In this document: positions 16,879-29,500 of the stretch, piece after piece
Layout of the letters: each line of letters begins with the position of its first letter
Position numbering within the stretch: the first letter of the stretch is position 1
Source of the DNA: VFJQ01 sp044226525
Lineage (GTDB): Bacteria > Verrucomicrobiota > Verrucomicrobiia > Chthoniobacterales > Chthoniobacteraceae
Direction: 5' to 3'
DNA length: 64,000 nt
NCBI GenBank assembly: GCA_044226525.1
Contig: JBGAGV010000020.1
Span: 62,001-126,000, forward strand
Position numbers and translations under genes: made by a program
Notes under the pieces: generated by a model
The model's input: only the letters and a program-made list of their open reading frames with translations
Told to the model about the DNA's origin: nothing
The model's database searches: none

Positions 16879-17682
16879 GTGCGTTATATTGAACCCCACG
16901 CCCACATGGTCAGCCGCGTGACTGACGACTACGAAGCGATGGTCACCGCGGGTTGCGCGGCGGTGTGCGAACCGGCGTTCTGGGCCGGATTTGACCGCAG
17001 CGGGGTGCAGGGCTTTTACGACTACTTCTGCCAGCTCACCGATTACGAGCCGAAGCGCGCTGCCAAATATGCGCTGCCCCACTTCTGCTGGCTGTGCATC
17101 AATCCGAAGGAAAGCGAAGACACGGTCCTCGCCGATGAAGTGCTCTCGATCATCCCGTATTTCCTCGACCGGCCCAACGTGCTCGGCATCGGTGAAATCG
17201 GCCTGAATAAAAACACGCGTAATGAGCTGAAGGTGCTGGAGCGTCACATCGATCTCGCGGCGAAGCACGATCAACTCATCCTCGTGCACACCCCGCATCT
17301 CGAAGACAAGCTGAAGGGCACGAAGCTCATCCTCGACGCCCTCAAGGCAGATAGCCGGATCAAGCCGGAACGCGTCATCATCGACCACGTCGAAGAGCAC
17401 ACCGTCGATCTCGTGCTCGAGGCCGGGTTCTGGGCGGGCATCACGCTTTATCCCGAGTCCAAAGTGAATGCCGCGCGGGCGGTCGATATCATCGAGCACG
17501 CGGACCAGCATCGCATCTGGATGAACAGCGCCTGCGACTGGGGCCACAGCGTCCCCCTCGCTGTGCCGCGCGCCGCCACCGAACTGCGCAAACGCGGCCA
17601 CAGTGCGGAAGCGATCGACAATCTGATCTTCGGAAACCCTCAGCGTTTTCTCGGACAGAATCCGCGTTTCAAAACGGCTTAG
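16879..17682 (+). CDS. TatD-like metal-dependent hydrolase (EboB-type)
   Basis: 267 residues from GTG 16879. The TIM-barrel amidohydrolase ligands are seen: EPHAHM (HxH) at about 5-10, GIGEIGLN (Glu) near 112, LVHTPH (His) near 141, IIDHVEEHT (His) near 175 and NSACDWGHS (Asp) near 220. TatD proteins are metal-dependent nucleases or phosphoesterases; this subtype, with FWAGF and YPESKV segments, resembles the EboB protein of the Ebo gene cluster more than classic TatD. No other Ebo gene (UbiA, dehydroquinate synthase, phosphatase) is nearby. The substrate is unknown. Confidence 0.75.
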   Translation: MRYIEPHAHMVSRVTDDYEAMVTAGCAAVCEPAFWAGFDRSGVQGFYDYFCQLTDYEPKRAAKYALPHFCWLCINPKESEDTVLADEVLSIIPYFLDRPNVLGIGEIGLNKNTRNELKVLERHIDLAAKHDQLILVHTPHLEDKLKGTKLILDALKADSRIKPERVIIDHVEEHTVDLVLEAGFWAGITLYPESKVNAARAVDIIEHADQHRIWMNSACDWGHSVPLAVPRAATELRKRGHSAEAIDNLIFGNPQRFLGQNPRFKTA

Positions 17683-17697
17683 CGCCCGCGGCCGGTT

Positions 17698-17958
17698 CTA
17701 CAGCAACCTTTTCAGGGCCTCCGCTTCATCGAGCCCTTCGACGGCGATCATTTTGTCGCGAGATTTTTCTCCGCTCACCAGCGTGAGATCGCGGCGGGCG
17801 ACATCGAGCGCTTCAGCGAGAAATTCGATCAGCGCTTCGTTCGCCCGGCCTTCGAGGGCCGGGGCGGATATTTTGACCTTCACCGCGTCGCCGTGGCGCC
17901 CGACGCATTCACTCTTTTTCGCGTTGGGCACCACGCGCAGGCGCAGCCGGCAACTCAC
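17698..17958 (-). CDS. DUF167 / YggU family protein
   Basis: 86 residues from GTG 17958, which overlaps the TGA of the upstream secreted protein. The DUF167 pattern is LRVVPNAKKSECVGRHGDAVKVKISAPALEGRANEALIEFLAEAL, with the family's PxxGxANxxLxxFLA motif, followed by VSGEKSRDKMIAVEG. These small alpha/beta proteins are widespread and of unknown function. A longer open frame upstream exists but its N-terminal hundred residues are the shadow of the neighbouring gene. Convergent with the TatD-like gene, 15 bp apart. Confidence 0.88.
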   Translation of the reverse strand: MSCRLRLRVVPNAKKSECVGRHGDAVKVKISAPALEGRANEALIEFLAEALDVARRDLTLVSGEKSRDKMIAVEGLDEAEALKRLL

Positions 17959-18485
17959 GCGTCGGGCCTGGGCTTCACAAACGCACCGATGAACGGTCGC
18001 GCCGACGGTTTCAGCGAATAGAAATCGCTCACAAACCCCGTCTTCGTTCGCAGTTCCACATGGCCTGCACCCCGTCCGCCATAGACGAGCACGGAGCCTA
18101 CCGGCGCACGATAAGGATCGCGCACCGAGAGGCGCTTGTAACCGTATTCTCCGGAGAGCTCGGCGGCCGCCTGCTTGGCATAAACCGTGTCGGGCCGCGT
18201 GGGCAGCGCCTTCGCCGCCACCAAGGCGTCCTTCACGGAACGCCAGCATTTTCGGGCGGAGTGTCTGTTCGCTCGCGCGGAGGCGATTTCAGCGGCGCGG
18301 ATCATCCGCGCATCATAGCGGAACCGGCCGGCTTGTGGACCAAAACGAGGGGTTTCTTCCTCGGTGAGTTCACGCGCGGTGCTCCGGTCGTAACAGGAAC
18401 CCGCGTGAGTATCGATTTGTTTCGGGGGGGCGGCGAATGCGCTGAGAGCCAGCGTGCATGCCGCCGCCAACGGCATGATTTTCAT
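17955..18485 (-). CDS. Secreted CHAP-like protein
   Basis: 176 residues with a signal peptide (MKIMPLAAACTLALSAFAAP). The region ARKCWRSVKDALVAA (Cys about 79) and, after a gap, DPYRAPVGSVLVYGG..GAGHVELRTKTGFVSDFYS resemble the Cys-His core of CHAP/NlpC-type amidases: a Cys at the start of a helix and a His at the start of a strand. If so it would cleave peptide bonds in cell-wall material in the periplasm. The family call comes from the motif order and is not certain. It overlaps the YggU gene by 4 nt and is divergent from recG across 157 bp. Confidence 0.6.
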   Translation of the reverse strand: MKIMPLAAACTLALSAFAAPPKQIDTHAGSCYDRSTARELTEEETPRFGPQAGRFRYDARMIRAAEIASARANRHSARKCWRSVKDALVAAKALPTRPDTVYAKQAAAELSGEYGYKRLSVRDPYRAPVGSVLVYGGRGAGHVELRTKTGFVSDFYSLKPSARPFIGAFVKPRPDA

Positions 18486-18642
18486 ATGTTGTATTGCGTT
18501 TTGCCGTGTTCACCGCCCCGAGATTTGCGGTCACACAGATTGCCCTCCTCATGTCGCAGGATGCGGGCCAGATGCATCAAATCGCCAAAATATTTTCGCC
18601 GCACGCTTGCCAGCCCGTCATCGGCGCGCTTTGCACGTTGCG

Positions 18643-20733
<2,091 letters not shown>

Positions 20734-20736
20734 TCC

Positions 20737-21924
20737 ATGCGTCGCGTCGCTTTCATCCTCGTCATCCTCCTGCTGCTCGGATTTGGGGCGTTTCGCGTCG
20801 GCCAGCTTCTCGTCGGTTCCGACCCGGAGCCCACTCCGAAGCCAACGCAATACACCCCCGCCGACGGACCTCGGCTGGAGCCACACGACGTCCCGAAACT
20901 CACCGCCATCGACGAGGAATACACCCGCCTCGTCGAAAAGGTGATGCCTGCCGTGGTGAGCGTCACCTCGAAACGCGTTACGCAGCTTCCGGCGCGGGTG
21001 GTGAATCCCTTCGATATGTTGCTCGGCAAACGCACCCGCCAGCCACAGCAGCAACAGCCGCAATCGCAGGTCGAAACTTCGCTCGGCTCCGGCGTCATCG
21101 TTTCACGCGAAGGCCACATCCTCACCAACAATCACGTGATCGAGGGCATGACCGAGATCGAAGTGCAGCTCGCCGACGAGCGGAATTTTTCCGCCCGATT
21201 GCTCGGCACCGATCCGTCGGTCGATATTGCGATCCTCAAAATCGACGCTCCGAATCTCGACCCGCTTTCGGTGGGTAATAGCGACCAGGTCAAAGTCGGT
21301 CAGCTTGTGTTCGCGATCGGCAATCCCTTTGGCCTCAGCGAAACCGTGACCGCTGGCATTGTCAGCGCGAAGAGCCGCCGAGCGATGCGCGATTCGACGG
21401 TCGAATACATTCAGACCGACGCCGCCGTGAACCAGGGCAACTCCGGCGGACCGCTCATCAATCTCCGCGGCGAAGTGGTGGGGATCAATACCGCCATCTA
21501 TTCCCGCAGCGAAGACGCGGGCTGGCTGGGCATCAGCTTCGCGGTGCCGTCGAACGTCGCGCGGCGCGCGCTCGAAAGCGTGATCAAGCGAGGCCGCATC
21601 ACCCGCAGTTACCTCGGTGTTACCATGACCAACCTGACCCCCGAACTCTCCGCAAAATTCCGCACTGGTTCGACGGAAGGTGCACTGGTGACCGACGTGG
21701 TTCCCGGCTCTCCCGCCCAACGCGCCGGCCTGCGCCCGGGCGATATCATCCGCAGCTTCAACGGTCGCACGATGAAGGACATGACCGCGCTGCGCAGCCG
21801 CCTGAATGAGGTCGATGCCGGCGAGCGGGTGGAACTCGGCGTGATGCGCGATGGCGTAGAACAAAAGGCTACCGCTGAACTCAGCGAAGCACCGGTCGAA
21901 TCGAGCGAACTACCGAGGCGATAG
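20737..21924 (+). CDS. HtrA/DegQ-type serine protease with PDZ domain
   Basis: 395 residues. An N-terminal hydrophobic segment (about 4-27) is a signal anchor or signal peptide, followed by a charged linker. The trypsin-like domain has the triad His133 (ILTNNHVIEG), Asp163 (VDIAILKID) and Ser236 (NQGNSGGPL). One PDZ domain follows (about 295-385: SYLGVTMTNLTPELS, PGSPAQRAGLRPGDIIRSFNG). Periplasmic quality-control proteases of this type degrade or refold misfolded envelope proteins; a single PDZ is DegS/HtrA-like. It follows recG by 3 bp and is probably co-transcribed. Confidence 0.93.
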   Translation: MRRVAFILVILLLLGFGAFRVGQLLVGSDPEPTPKPTQYTPADGPRLEPHDVPKLTAIDEEYTRLVEKVMPAVVSVTSKRVTQLPARVVNPFDMLLGKRTRQPQQQQPQSQVETSLGSGVIVSREGHILTNNHVIEGMTEIEVQLADERNFSARLLGTDPSVDIAILKIDAPNLDPLSVGNSDQVKVGQLVFAIGNPFGLSETVTAGIVSAKSRRAMRDSTVEYIQTDAAVNQGNSGGPLINLRGEVVGINTAIYSRSEDAGWLGISFAVPSNVARRALESVIKRGRITRSYLGVTMTNLTPELSAKFRTGSTEGALVTDVVPGSPAQRAGLRPGDIIRSFNGRTMKDMTALRSRLNEVDAGERVELGVMRDGVEQKATAELSEAPVESSELPRR

Positions 21925-21956
21925 CGCAAGCGTCCCCGCAGGGAAGCTCTGCGCAA

Positions 21957-24900
21957 TCACCGCATTGTTTTCAGGAACGCAAACAGGTCGCTCACCTGCT
22001 CGGGAGTCATCGCATCGAGCAGGCCTTCCGGCATGAGCGAGCGGCGAATGAACTGCGTCTTCACGATGTCCTTCTTCGCGATGCGTCGGTCGTCCGCACC
22101 AGGCATCCGGACCACCACGGCGTCCTTGTCTTCACTCACGAAAAATGCGTCGAGCACGCTGCCGTCGCGCTGCTCCACGCGGAAGATGCGGTAGGCACTT
22201 TCCATCGCGGCATTCGGGGTCAGAATATTGCGCAGGATCGCTTCGGTGTCCATCGCGCCCACGCCGCTCAGGTTTGGTCCGATGTTGCCGCCCGTCGGAC
22301 CGAAGAGATGGCAGGCCTGGCAGATCGCCGCGACTTGCTTGCCGCGCGCGGCGTCACCAGCCTTGGCCGCGAGCGCGCCGTATTGGGCAAACTTCGCGTC
22401 GAGGGTCTTCGCTTCGTCCGGCGTGAGCAGTGGCGCGAACTCGGTCGTGCGCGCGATCTTCGTGCCCTTGGCGAGCTGGCCCCAGCCATTGCTGCCGCTC
22501 GCACGGAAGACGAGGCCGGGCTGGCTTTCGAGACCGCGGTCGAAGTTCGCGAGGATTTCGCTCGCCGTGCGTTCGCGATTCCAGATGCGCAACTCGTCCA
22601 TCGCGCCAAGTGTGCCGCCCTTCGCACTCGTCCACGCGATGCGCAGGTTTTCGAGTTTGCGCGGGGCGGGGTTCGTCGCGGTCGCGTCGAGGACGCCGTC
22701 GTAATAAATGCGCCAGATCCCGCTCGCGTCCCGCGTGGCAGCGAGGTGCGTCCACTGGCCGGGCGTGATCGCCTTTTTCGCGACCGCGACATCGCGCAGC
22801 GGCCCGAACGTATAGACGCGGAATTTGCCGGCGAAGAAATTCAGGTCGAGCTGATCGGGCGCGCCCGCGAGCCCGTCGGCATTGGTCGCCTCGCCTTCGA
22901 GCCGCACCCATGCCTCGATCGTGCACGGCCCATCGAGTGAGACGTTGGTCTGAATCCATGCGTCGTCGCTCCCATCAAGCGCCAACACCGGGCGGAAGAG
23001 ATGCGCGAGCTGTGGGAGCAGCGCGGCGAGGTCGGCGTCCTTGTCACCCAGCACGGCTTGCAGGCGATCAAGCACCGCCGCGTCGAGCGTGGCGCGGTCG
23101 AGGTTTCCATCGCGCAACGCGACGACGATCGCTTTCGCGCCCGGCTTTGTGCCGGCGAGCCGATCCAGCGCAAGGCGGCGCTGCGGAGCGGCGAGTTTCG
23201 GATAGAGCGCCAGCACGCGAGCCGCCGCATCGGCCGAGCGAGAGGAAGCGAGCGCGGCCAGTGCTTCGTCGCGCAGGAGCGGATCGGCGGAAGTCTCCGC
23301 GAGCTTGGCAAAAAGATCGCTCTGCGCACTGCCGATATTTGCCAGCGCCCGCAGCGCCGCGAGCTTGGCGTCGCCATTCGCGGCTGTGACCAGATTCACC
23401 AGTTGCGGCTCAGTCGCCGACAACTGAAACCCACCCGCAAGCTGCACCCCGAGGTGAGCCCCGGTCGGATCGGCAAGAAGTTGCTTTGCCGCATCGGCGA
23501 GGAATGGCGTGAGCTTCGTCGCATCGAGTTTCGTGCGCGTCGCAAGGAGCGATTCCAGCACCCCCGTCCGCGTGGCGGGATCGCTCAACGCCGCCCGCAA
23601 TGCCTCGCCCACCCCGGGCTCGCCGGGAAATTGCGCGAGACGCAGCACTTCTTCCTGCCCCGGCATCCGCTGAAGCTGCGGCAGCAGCTTCGCCACCCGT
23701 GCCGCACTGGCCTTCGGCTCGAGCGCCAGCGAGGCGAGCAGGCGAGCCTCCACCGGCAGCGATTCCGCACCGTCAGAATCGAGGAACTTCGCCACCGCAT
23801 CCGGGTGCTGCTCCAAAAACATCCGCACGAGGTAACGCTCAAACTCGCGGTCGTAGGCCTCGCGGACTTTGATCGGCTTGCCGTTGCGGGTGCTGGGGGC
23901 AAGCGGTTCACTCAACGGTTCGCGTGCAAAAGTCAGAATAGCTTCGATCGTCTTTGCGACAATCGGATGCAAAAATACAACTGGGTTAATGGGCGAGCGT
24001 TCGTTCAACAGCTGCCCAAACGTTTTCGCGGCCGCAGCCCGAACCTCGGGATCCGTGTCTGCCGCCAACTTTCTGAGCGCAGCGATAGGTTCGTCCGCCT
24101 TGTCACTTAGAAGAAGCTGAAGTCTTGCTACATCGCACGCTGCCCTTACTGCCTCCCGGCGCACGTTGCGGTCCTTCGACGAGAGTCGTTCTTCAACGAG
24201 CGACCACTCCACCACTCCTCCCGCCCAACCTGCCTGAATCCGTCGAGCAGCGCTTGCTGTTTTATCGCTTGCGACAGCGAACAACTTGGGAGCAAGTGCC
24301 TCGTTACTTCTGTCTGCCAGCGCCTGCCACGCCAGATGACTCTGCGCCAGCGACTCGCTGCCGAGCTTCGCGATCAGTTCTTCGCCGCTCAGCTTCGTGA
24401 AATCTGGCACCTCGAACGGCTTCGCAGCTTTCGCGACAATTCGCCAGATGCGGCCACGGGTTTTGTCGCGGTCGGGATGGTTTCGCGGGACTTCGTTGTG
24501 TGAGATGATCTTGTTATACCAATCGACGATGTAGAGACAGCCATCCGGGCCGATGGTGATCGCGACGGGGCGAAACCATGCGTCGCTCGAGACGAGGAAA
24601 TCCTTCGGCGGGTCGAGCTTCCAGCGCGGGCCGTCGCGGTGCATCTTGATAGCTTGGATGCGATTGGTGATCGGGTTGGCGACGAGCATCATGTCGCGCC
24701 ACGGCTCCGGGAATGGACCGGCTTTATCGGTGAGCGCGAGGCCGCTGAGGCCGGTGCCGCCCATGCGGAAGTCCGGTGCGGTGCCGGGGAACTCGGGCGC
24801 GTAGCTTTTCCACTGGCGATCGGAGCAACCAGGATAATTCGCAAATTCGTGGAAGGGCATCACCGGGTAGCCGAAGTCGTTCGCTTCCTGGATGAACGCT

Positions 24901-26303
24901 TCACCTTCGCCGTTCAGCACGAGACCCCAGATATTGCACGGGCCGTTGCTGGTGATGGTGAACTGCGAGCCGTCGGGGCGAAACTTCGCCATCCGCGTCT
25001 GGTCGAACTGCACCGCATCCTTTTCGTGTCCCGGCTGCGCAACCTTGCCGTAGTTAAACGCGCCCTGCGCCATCCAGATCCAGCCGCCCGGCGCGCGCAT
25101 GAATTGATGGGGGAAGAGATGAGAGTCCTGCACACCGAAGCCGGTGAGGATGACCGTGCGTTTGTCGGCGTGACCGTCTCCATCGGTGTCGTCGAGGAAG
25201 ACGATGTCGTGACCGTGCTGGACGTAGCAGCCTGTCTTGTAAGGCAGCACGCCGAGCGGAATGGCGAGGCCCTCGGCGAAGACCCGCGGTTTGCTGGCAA
25301 GGCCGGTGGGCGATTTCGGATCGCGATCGAAGACGAGCACGTTGTCCTTCGCCTTGCTTTCGTAGAGCGCATCGGCCGCGGCGGGGTTTTCGTTGCCATC
25401 TACGGGGTATTCAAACGCGGTGGTCGTCCAGAGCGCGCCGTGCTGGTCGAAGGCAAGCGGCACAAATTTGCCAACCCCTTCGCTTTCCGCGGCTACGAGC
25501 TGTGCCTCGAATCCATCCGGCAGCGCGAAGCACGCACGCTCCTCCTCTGGCGTCTTCGCGGTGGAAGCGATGGCGTTGTAACTAATGTCACGGCCCGCCG
25601 GTTTCGCATCGGCACCCTTCTTTTCCGGAACCAGTCTCGCCCGCACACCGCTAACGCCACCGAGCTTTTCCCACGTCGGCGCATTTGGCGTCGCCGGCAG
25701 TTCCTCAATCGTTACGTCCTTCACCTGCACCAGCGCCTTGCCCCCGCCGTGAACCTGGATGCCGATGTGTCCATCCTGCGCGGCTAGGGGATCGGTCTCG
25801 GTATAATCCAGGGCCGGCACGCCATTGATCCACGACTGGATGCGCGCGCCTTCGGCCCGAATGCGGTATTCGTTCCACTCACCGTCCTTGATCGCGGCCG
25901 TCGCTGCGGGCATGTCCTTCGACTCAGCGATCACGCGATTGCGCCGCGACTCGTCGTAAAGTTTACCATACCAGCCCTTGCCGTAGTCGACCTGATATCC
26001 GCTCATCTCCAGCGAGCCCGGCACGCGCAGGCTGCGCATCTGGATACCCGAATTAATGAAGCCCTCCGTGCCGTTGAGCTTGATCTTTAGCCGCAGGTCA
26101 AAATTCGCGTAGCTTTTCACTGTCGCGAGAAAGTCGTTGTGGGTCACCTTCTCCGTGAGCGATCCGCCGGTGATCATGCCATCTTCCACGCGCCACAACC
26201 TGGCGTCGCCCTCCCAGCCATCGAGGGATTTGCCGTCGAAGATCGGCATGGGGGCAGCAAACGAAAGGGTGGCGAGCGGGAGAAGAGCGAGGAAGCGTTT
26301 CAT
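21957..26303 (-). CDS. Giant DUF1080 / PVC-type dehydrogenase / HEAT / LamG / cytochrome c protein
   Basis: 1448 residues with a signal peptide (about 1-16). Domains in order: DUF1080 (about 20-205: PIFDGKSLDGWEG, the 3-keto-disaccharide hydrolase-type jelly roll); a PVC-type membrane-bound dehydrogenase beta-propeller (about 255-640: FALPDGFEAQLVAAESEG, DRDPKSPTGL, AQGAFNYG, GTGLSGLAL, DGCLYIVDWYNKIISHNEVPRNHPDRD); a long HEAT-repeat region (about 650-1100); a LamG-like domain (about 1115-1270); and a C-terminal single-heme cytochrome c (CQACHLFGPTGGNIGPNLSG near 1310, MPEGLLDAMT near 1420). Such proteins are secreted and thought to work in oxidation or polysaccharide degradation in Verrucomicrobiota and Planctomycetes. 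The fusion of an accessory hydrolase-like domain to the dehydrogenase is notable. Confidence 0.9.
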   Translation of the reverse strand: MKRFLALLPLATLSFAAPMPIFDGKSLDGWEGDARLWRVEDGMITGGSLTEKVTHNDFLATVKSYANFDLRLKIKLNGTEGFINSGIQMRSLRVPGSLEMSGYQVDYGKGWYGKLYDESRRNRVIAESKDMPAATAAIKDGEWNEYRIRAEGARIQSWINGVPALDYTETDPLAAQDGHIGIQVHGGGKALVQVKDVTIEELPATPNAPTWEKLGGVSGVRARLVPEKKGADAKPAGRDISYNAIASTAKTPEEERACFALPDGFEAQLVAAESEGVGKFVPLAFDQHGALWTTTAFEYPVDGNENPAAADALYESKAKDNVLVFDRDPKSPTGLASKPRVFAEGLAIPLGVLPYKTGCYVQHGHDIVFLDDTDGDGHADKRTVILTGFGVQDSHLFPHQFMRAPGGWIWMAQGAFNYGKVAQPGHEKDAVQFDQTRMAKFRPDGSQFTITSNGPCNIWGLVLNGEGEAFIQEANDFGYPVMPFHEFANYPGCSDRQWKSYAPEFPGTAPDFRMGGTGLSGLALTDKAGPFPEPWRDMMLVANPITNRIQAIKMHRDGPRWKLDPPKDFLVSSDAWFRPVAITIGPDGCLYIVDWYNKIISHNEVPRNHPDRDKTRGRIWRIVAKAAKPFEVPDFTKLSGEELIAKLGSESLAQSHLAWQALADRSNEALAPKLFAVASDKTASAARRIQAGWAGGVVEWSLVEERLSSKDRNVRREAVRAACDVARLQLLLSDKADEPIAALRKLAADTDPEVRAAAAKTFGQLLNERSPINPVVFLHPIVAKTIEAILTFAREPLSEPLAPSTRNGKPIKVREAYDREFERYLVRMFLEQHPDAVAKFLDSDGAESLPVEARLLASLALEPKASAARVAKLLPQLQRMPGQEEVLRLAQFPGEPGVGEALRAALSDPATRTGVLESLLATRTKLDATKLTPFLADAAKQLLADPTGAHLGVQLAGGFQLSATEPQLVNLVTAANGDAKLAALRALANIGSAQSDLFAKLAETSADPLLRDEALAALASSRSADAAARVLALYPKLAAPQRRLALDRLAGTKPGAKAIVVALRDGNLDRATLDAAVLDRLQAVLGDKDADLAALLPQLAHLFRPVLALDGSDDAWIQTNVSLDGPCTIEAWVRLEGEATNADGLAGAPDQLDLNFFAGKFRVYTFGPLRDVAVAKKAITPGQWTHLAATRDASGIWRIYYDGVLDATATNPAPRKLENLRIAWTSAKGGTLGAMDELRIWNRERTASEILANFDRGLESQPGLVFRASGSNGWGQLAKGTKIARTTEFAPLLTPDEAKTLDAKFAQYGALAAKAGDAARGKQVAAICQACHLFGPTGGNIGPNLSGVGAMDTEAILRNILTPNAAMESAYRIFRVEQRDGSVLDAFFVSEDKDAVVVRMPGADDRRIAKKDIVKTQFIRRSLMPEGLLDAMTPEQVSDLFAFLKTMR

Positions 26304-26503
26304 GACGGAGGGGAAACCAATAAGCTGCCAGATGTATTGGCCGAACGCAGCCGCGTAAAATCCACATTTACCCGAGGAAAAGCGACGGGCGGCCTCGGCA
26401 ACCGGAGGTTACGTTTCGGCAAGTGATGCGCAGCGGGACACCCGTCTGGTGTTTGACTTCCCAAAGGCGAATCACTCGCCAGCGACAAATCGAGAACCTC
26501 CTT

Positions 26504-29500
26504 ATGAAAACGAATCCCTTTTTCCTGGCGCAGCCTTTTATCGAAGCTCTCGAAACGCGTATCGCGCCCGCGACTTTTTTCCTCCACGGGAACAATCTCA
26601 CGATCACCGATTCGACCGGCGTGGTCGCGACCGGTGCCGCAAATGAAACGACGGCAGCCACCGCAGCCGGCGCAACCGCCGCGCTGTTCATGACAACGGG
26701 CGACAAACTCTTCTACGACCTCGACGGCGACAACGATGCGAACGATCCGGGCGACTTGCTCATCGCGACGGTGAAGACCGGGAGCGGCCTGTTCTTTTTC
26801 ACCAACCGCGCGGCCGGGCCTGGCCTCGGGAGTTTTCAGCCGATCGAGTTCACGGGTATCGCAGCCTCGAATGGCTTCGGCGCCACGATCGAAACTGGCA
26901 TCACCGGACCGATTATCACCGCGCTCGACGGGAATGGGAATTTCACGTTCGGCAATTTCGACGCTGACCCGCAATTCGAGACGATTTATCTTCAGCACGC
27001 CAACTTGAGCGGCATCACCGTGAAAGGCGTAGTCACCGGTGCGGTGCTCGCGGGCGGGTCGATCAGCAACCTCACGCTGCTCGGGGTCTCACCGGGCGGG
27101 GCCGGCAGCGCGGAATCGATCCGCACGGGCGACCAGGCGGTGTTCCCGTTCAATAGCTACAACACCGGCGCGGCGGCGTTGGTCTCCGCAGGGGTATCAC
27201 TCGATGCAGCCGTCACTGCTCCGGGTCTGAACGGTGGTAACATTACTAACCTCGTCCTCGCGGACGGTGTGACCAACCGAGTGGCCGCGGGGAATGGGAT
27301 GGGCGGCGACATGACGCACGACGGCGGGCACGGCGGCAACATCAGCAGCGTCAAATCGACGTCGGACCAGAGCTTCTTCATCGATCCAGGCGTGGGCGGA
27401 TCGGTCGCTCTCGCCGGGGCTTCGCACAATGCGGGCGCCGGGGGCAATGGCACGAACCTCGACCTGACCATGACCGGCCAGTTCGATGAACTCACTGACC
27501 TTCTGCAAGCCGCCCCCGGCGGGAGCGTCATGGGCGGAGCAACCGGCAACGGTGGCGCAGGCGGCGGCTACAACGGCGTAAAGCTCACACTGTTCGGCGC
27601 ATTCCAGACCGTCGGCATCAGTGGCGGACCGGGCGGTGCTGGTGATGGCCCGGGCAAAAGCGGTGGCGCAGGCGGCGGACTGACGAATGTCATCGTCAAC
27701 ATTCACGGCTCGGTCGGCCGCGACAACGTGATTGCCAACGACGAAGGCGGCGCCGTCACGCTGACCTCGGGCCCGGGTGGGCCCGCAGACGAAGGACCGG
27801 GTGGCAAAGGTGGCGACATTCTGGGCTGCGCAGTTCTCGCAACGCAGTCACTGACGAAAATCGGATCAATCCACATCGAGGCAGGGAACGGCGGGGCTTC
27901 AAACCAAGGCGCAGGCGGCGCAGGCGGTGCGGTGAAGACGCCGCGCATCGTGGTGAACGGCACGCTCGGGCTCGACGACGACGGCACCGGTGCGGGCACC
28001 AATTACGTCGGCGCGAGCGCAATCATCAGCGGCACGGGCGGGATGGGGGTCCTGTCTGGCGGCGCCGGGGGCCCAATCGAGGGCGCCATCGTCTCGCTCA
28101 TGGGCGACTACCGGAGCATCAACAATTTCACGATCGACACGGGCGATGGCGGCGGACTCCAGGCGACCGCCGCTGCGGGTGCGAACGCCGGTAAAGGCGG
28201 CGCGATCACCGGGCTGAAATTCACCGCCGAGTCGTTCTCCGCCGGAGCCGATATCGTCGTCTATTCCGGTAACGGCGGATCAGCCGGTGCTTCACTCGGA
28301 AACGGTGGAGCGGGAGGCACGATCGGCGTCGCACCGGGGGCCGTAGCGTTCACCTGTCTCGGCACACTTGGCAGCACGGATGTATCGCTATTCGGAGGGG
28401 CCGGCGGCGCAGGAGGGACCGGCTTGGGCTCCCATGGCGCGGGCGGTAAAGGCGGCGCGATCACGGGAGTGGCCGCGGCCGTTCAAGGTTCGCTCGCCTC
28501 GTTAGCTCTCAGCGGCGGACCAGGCGGAATGTCGTTCGGCACCAGTGCAGGGGGCGACGGCGGCCCGGTGAGCGGCGCGAAGATCTCCGTCTCCGGCTCG
28601 CTCGGCCTGCTCAACATCTTCGGCGGTCCCGGCACATCCAATGTCGGCGGCACGGGAGCCGGGGGCGCTGGCGGTGCCACGAGCGCACTCGCCATCGCGG
28701 TCGGCGGGCAGATCCCTGGCACGATTAGTATCACTGCAGGCGCGGGCGGTTCCGCCGGTGGCGCCGTGGGCGGCACGGCGAGTGGCGGCAAAGGCGGAGG
28801 ACTGTCCGGCATCACGATCAGCCCATTGGGAGCCCAGCTTGGCACGGTTGCCAGCATAGTTGGGAACGCAGGACCCGGCGGCGGGGGCGCGCTGCGCGGC
28901 GCCGGCGGCGCAGGGGGCAGTATCTCCGCGTGGAAGAGCATGGTCGATGTCACGGGGGGCATGCAGCTCACGGCAGCCCCAGGCGGGTTTGCGGGCGGAG
29001 ACATGGCGAACACCAACTCCGGCGGCGCCGGTGGCTCGATCAACGGTGTGACGCTTCAGTTTTACCGCGCCACGGTGAACACGAATGTCTTCGCCGGGCC
29101 TGGCGGTTTCCTGCTCGGAGGCAATGGCGGCGGCGCCAATGGCGGCAGCGTCACCGGCGTGAAAACCACAGGCCCATTTTCGACCTTCACGGCTTCCGCA
29201 GCGCCCGGCTCCGCCGCCGGACCGGCGGCGACGACGAAATCCGGTGGCAGTGGTGGCTCGGTCAGCGGCATTACGATCAGCGGCAGCTCTGCCGCTCCGG
29301 CGAGTATCACACTCACCACGGGCACGGGCGGCGCGGGCGGCGATGGTGACGGCCTTGGCGCGGGCGGCGCCGGCGGAGGTATCAGCAAGACCTCGATCAA
29401 GTTCGACTCACCGGTGCTTACCGTGATGGCCAATGGAAGCCCGGGAGGCACAAGCGGGGGGGACTTTATGAATACCGCCACGGGCGGCAAAGGTGGATCA

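Noticed and set aside
26450..26503. TTGACT-type -35 element upstream of the giant protein
   Set aside because: No -10-like hexamer at 16-18 bp spacing.
28483..29043. Proline-rich minus-strand frames inside the glycine-rich gene (also 29062-30465 and others)
   Set aside because: They are reverse reading of GGN codons, which yields Pro/Ala; no start context or motif.
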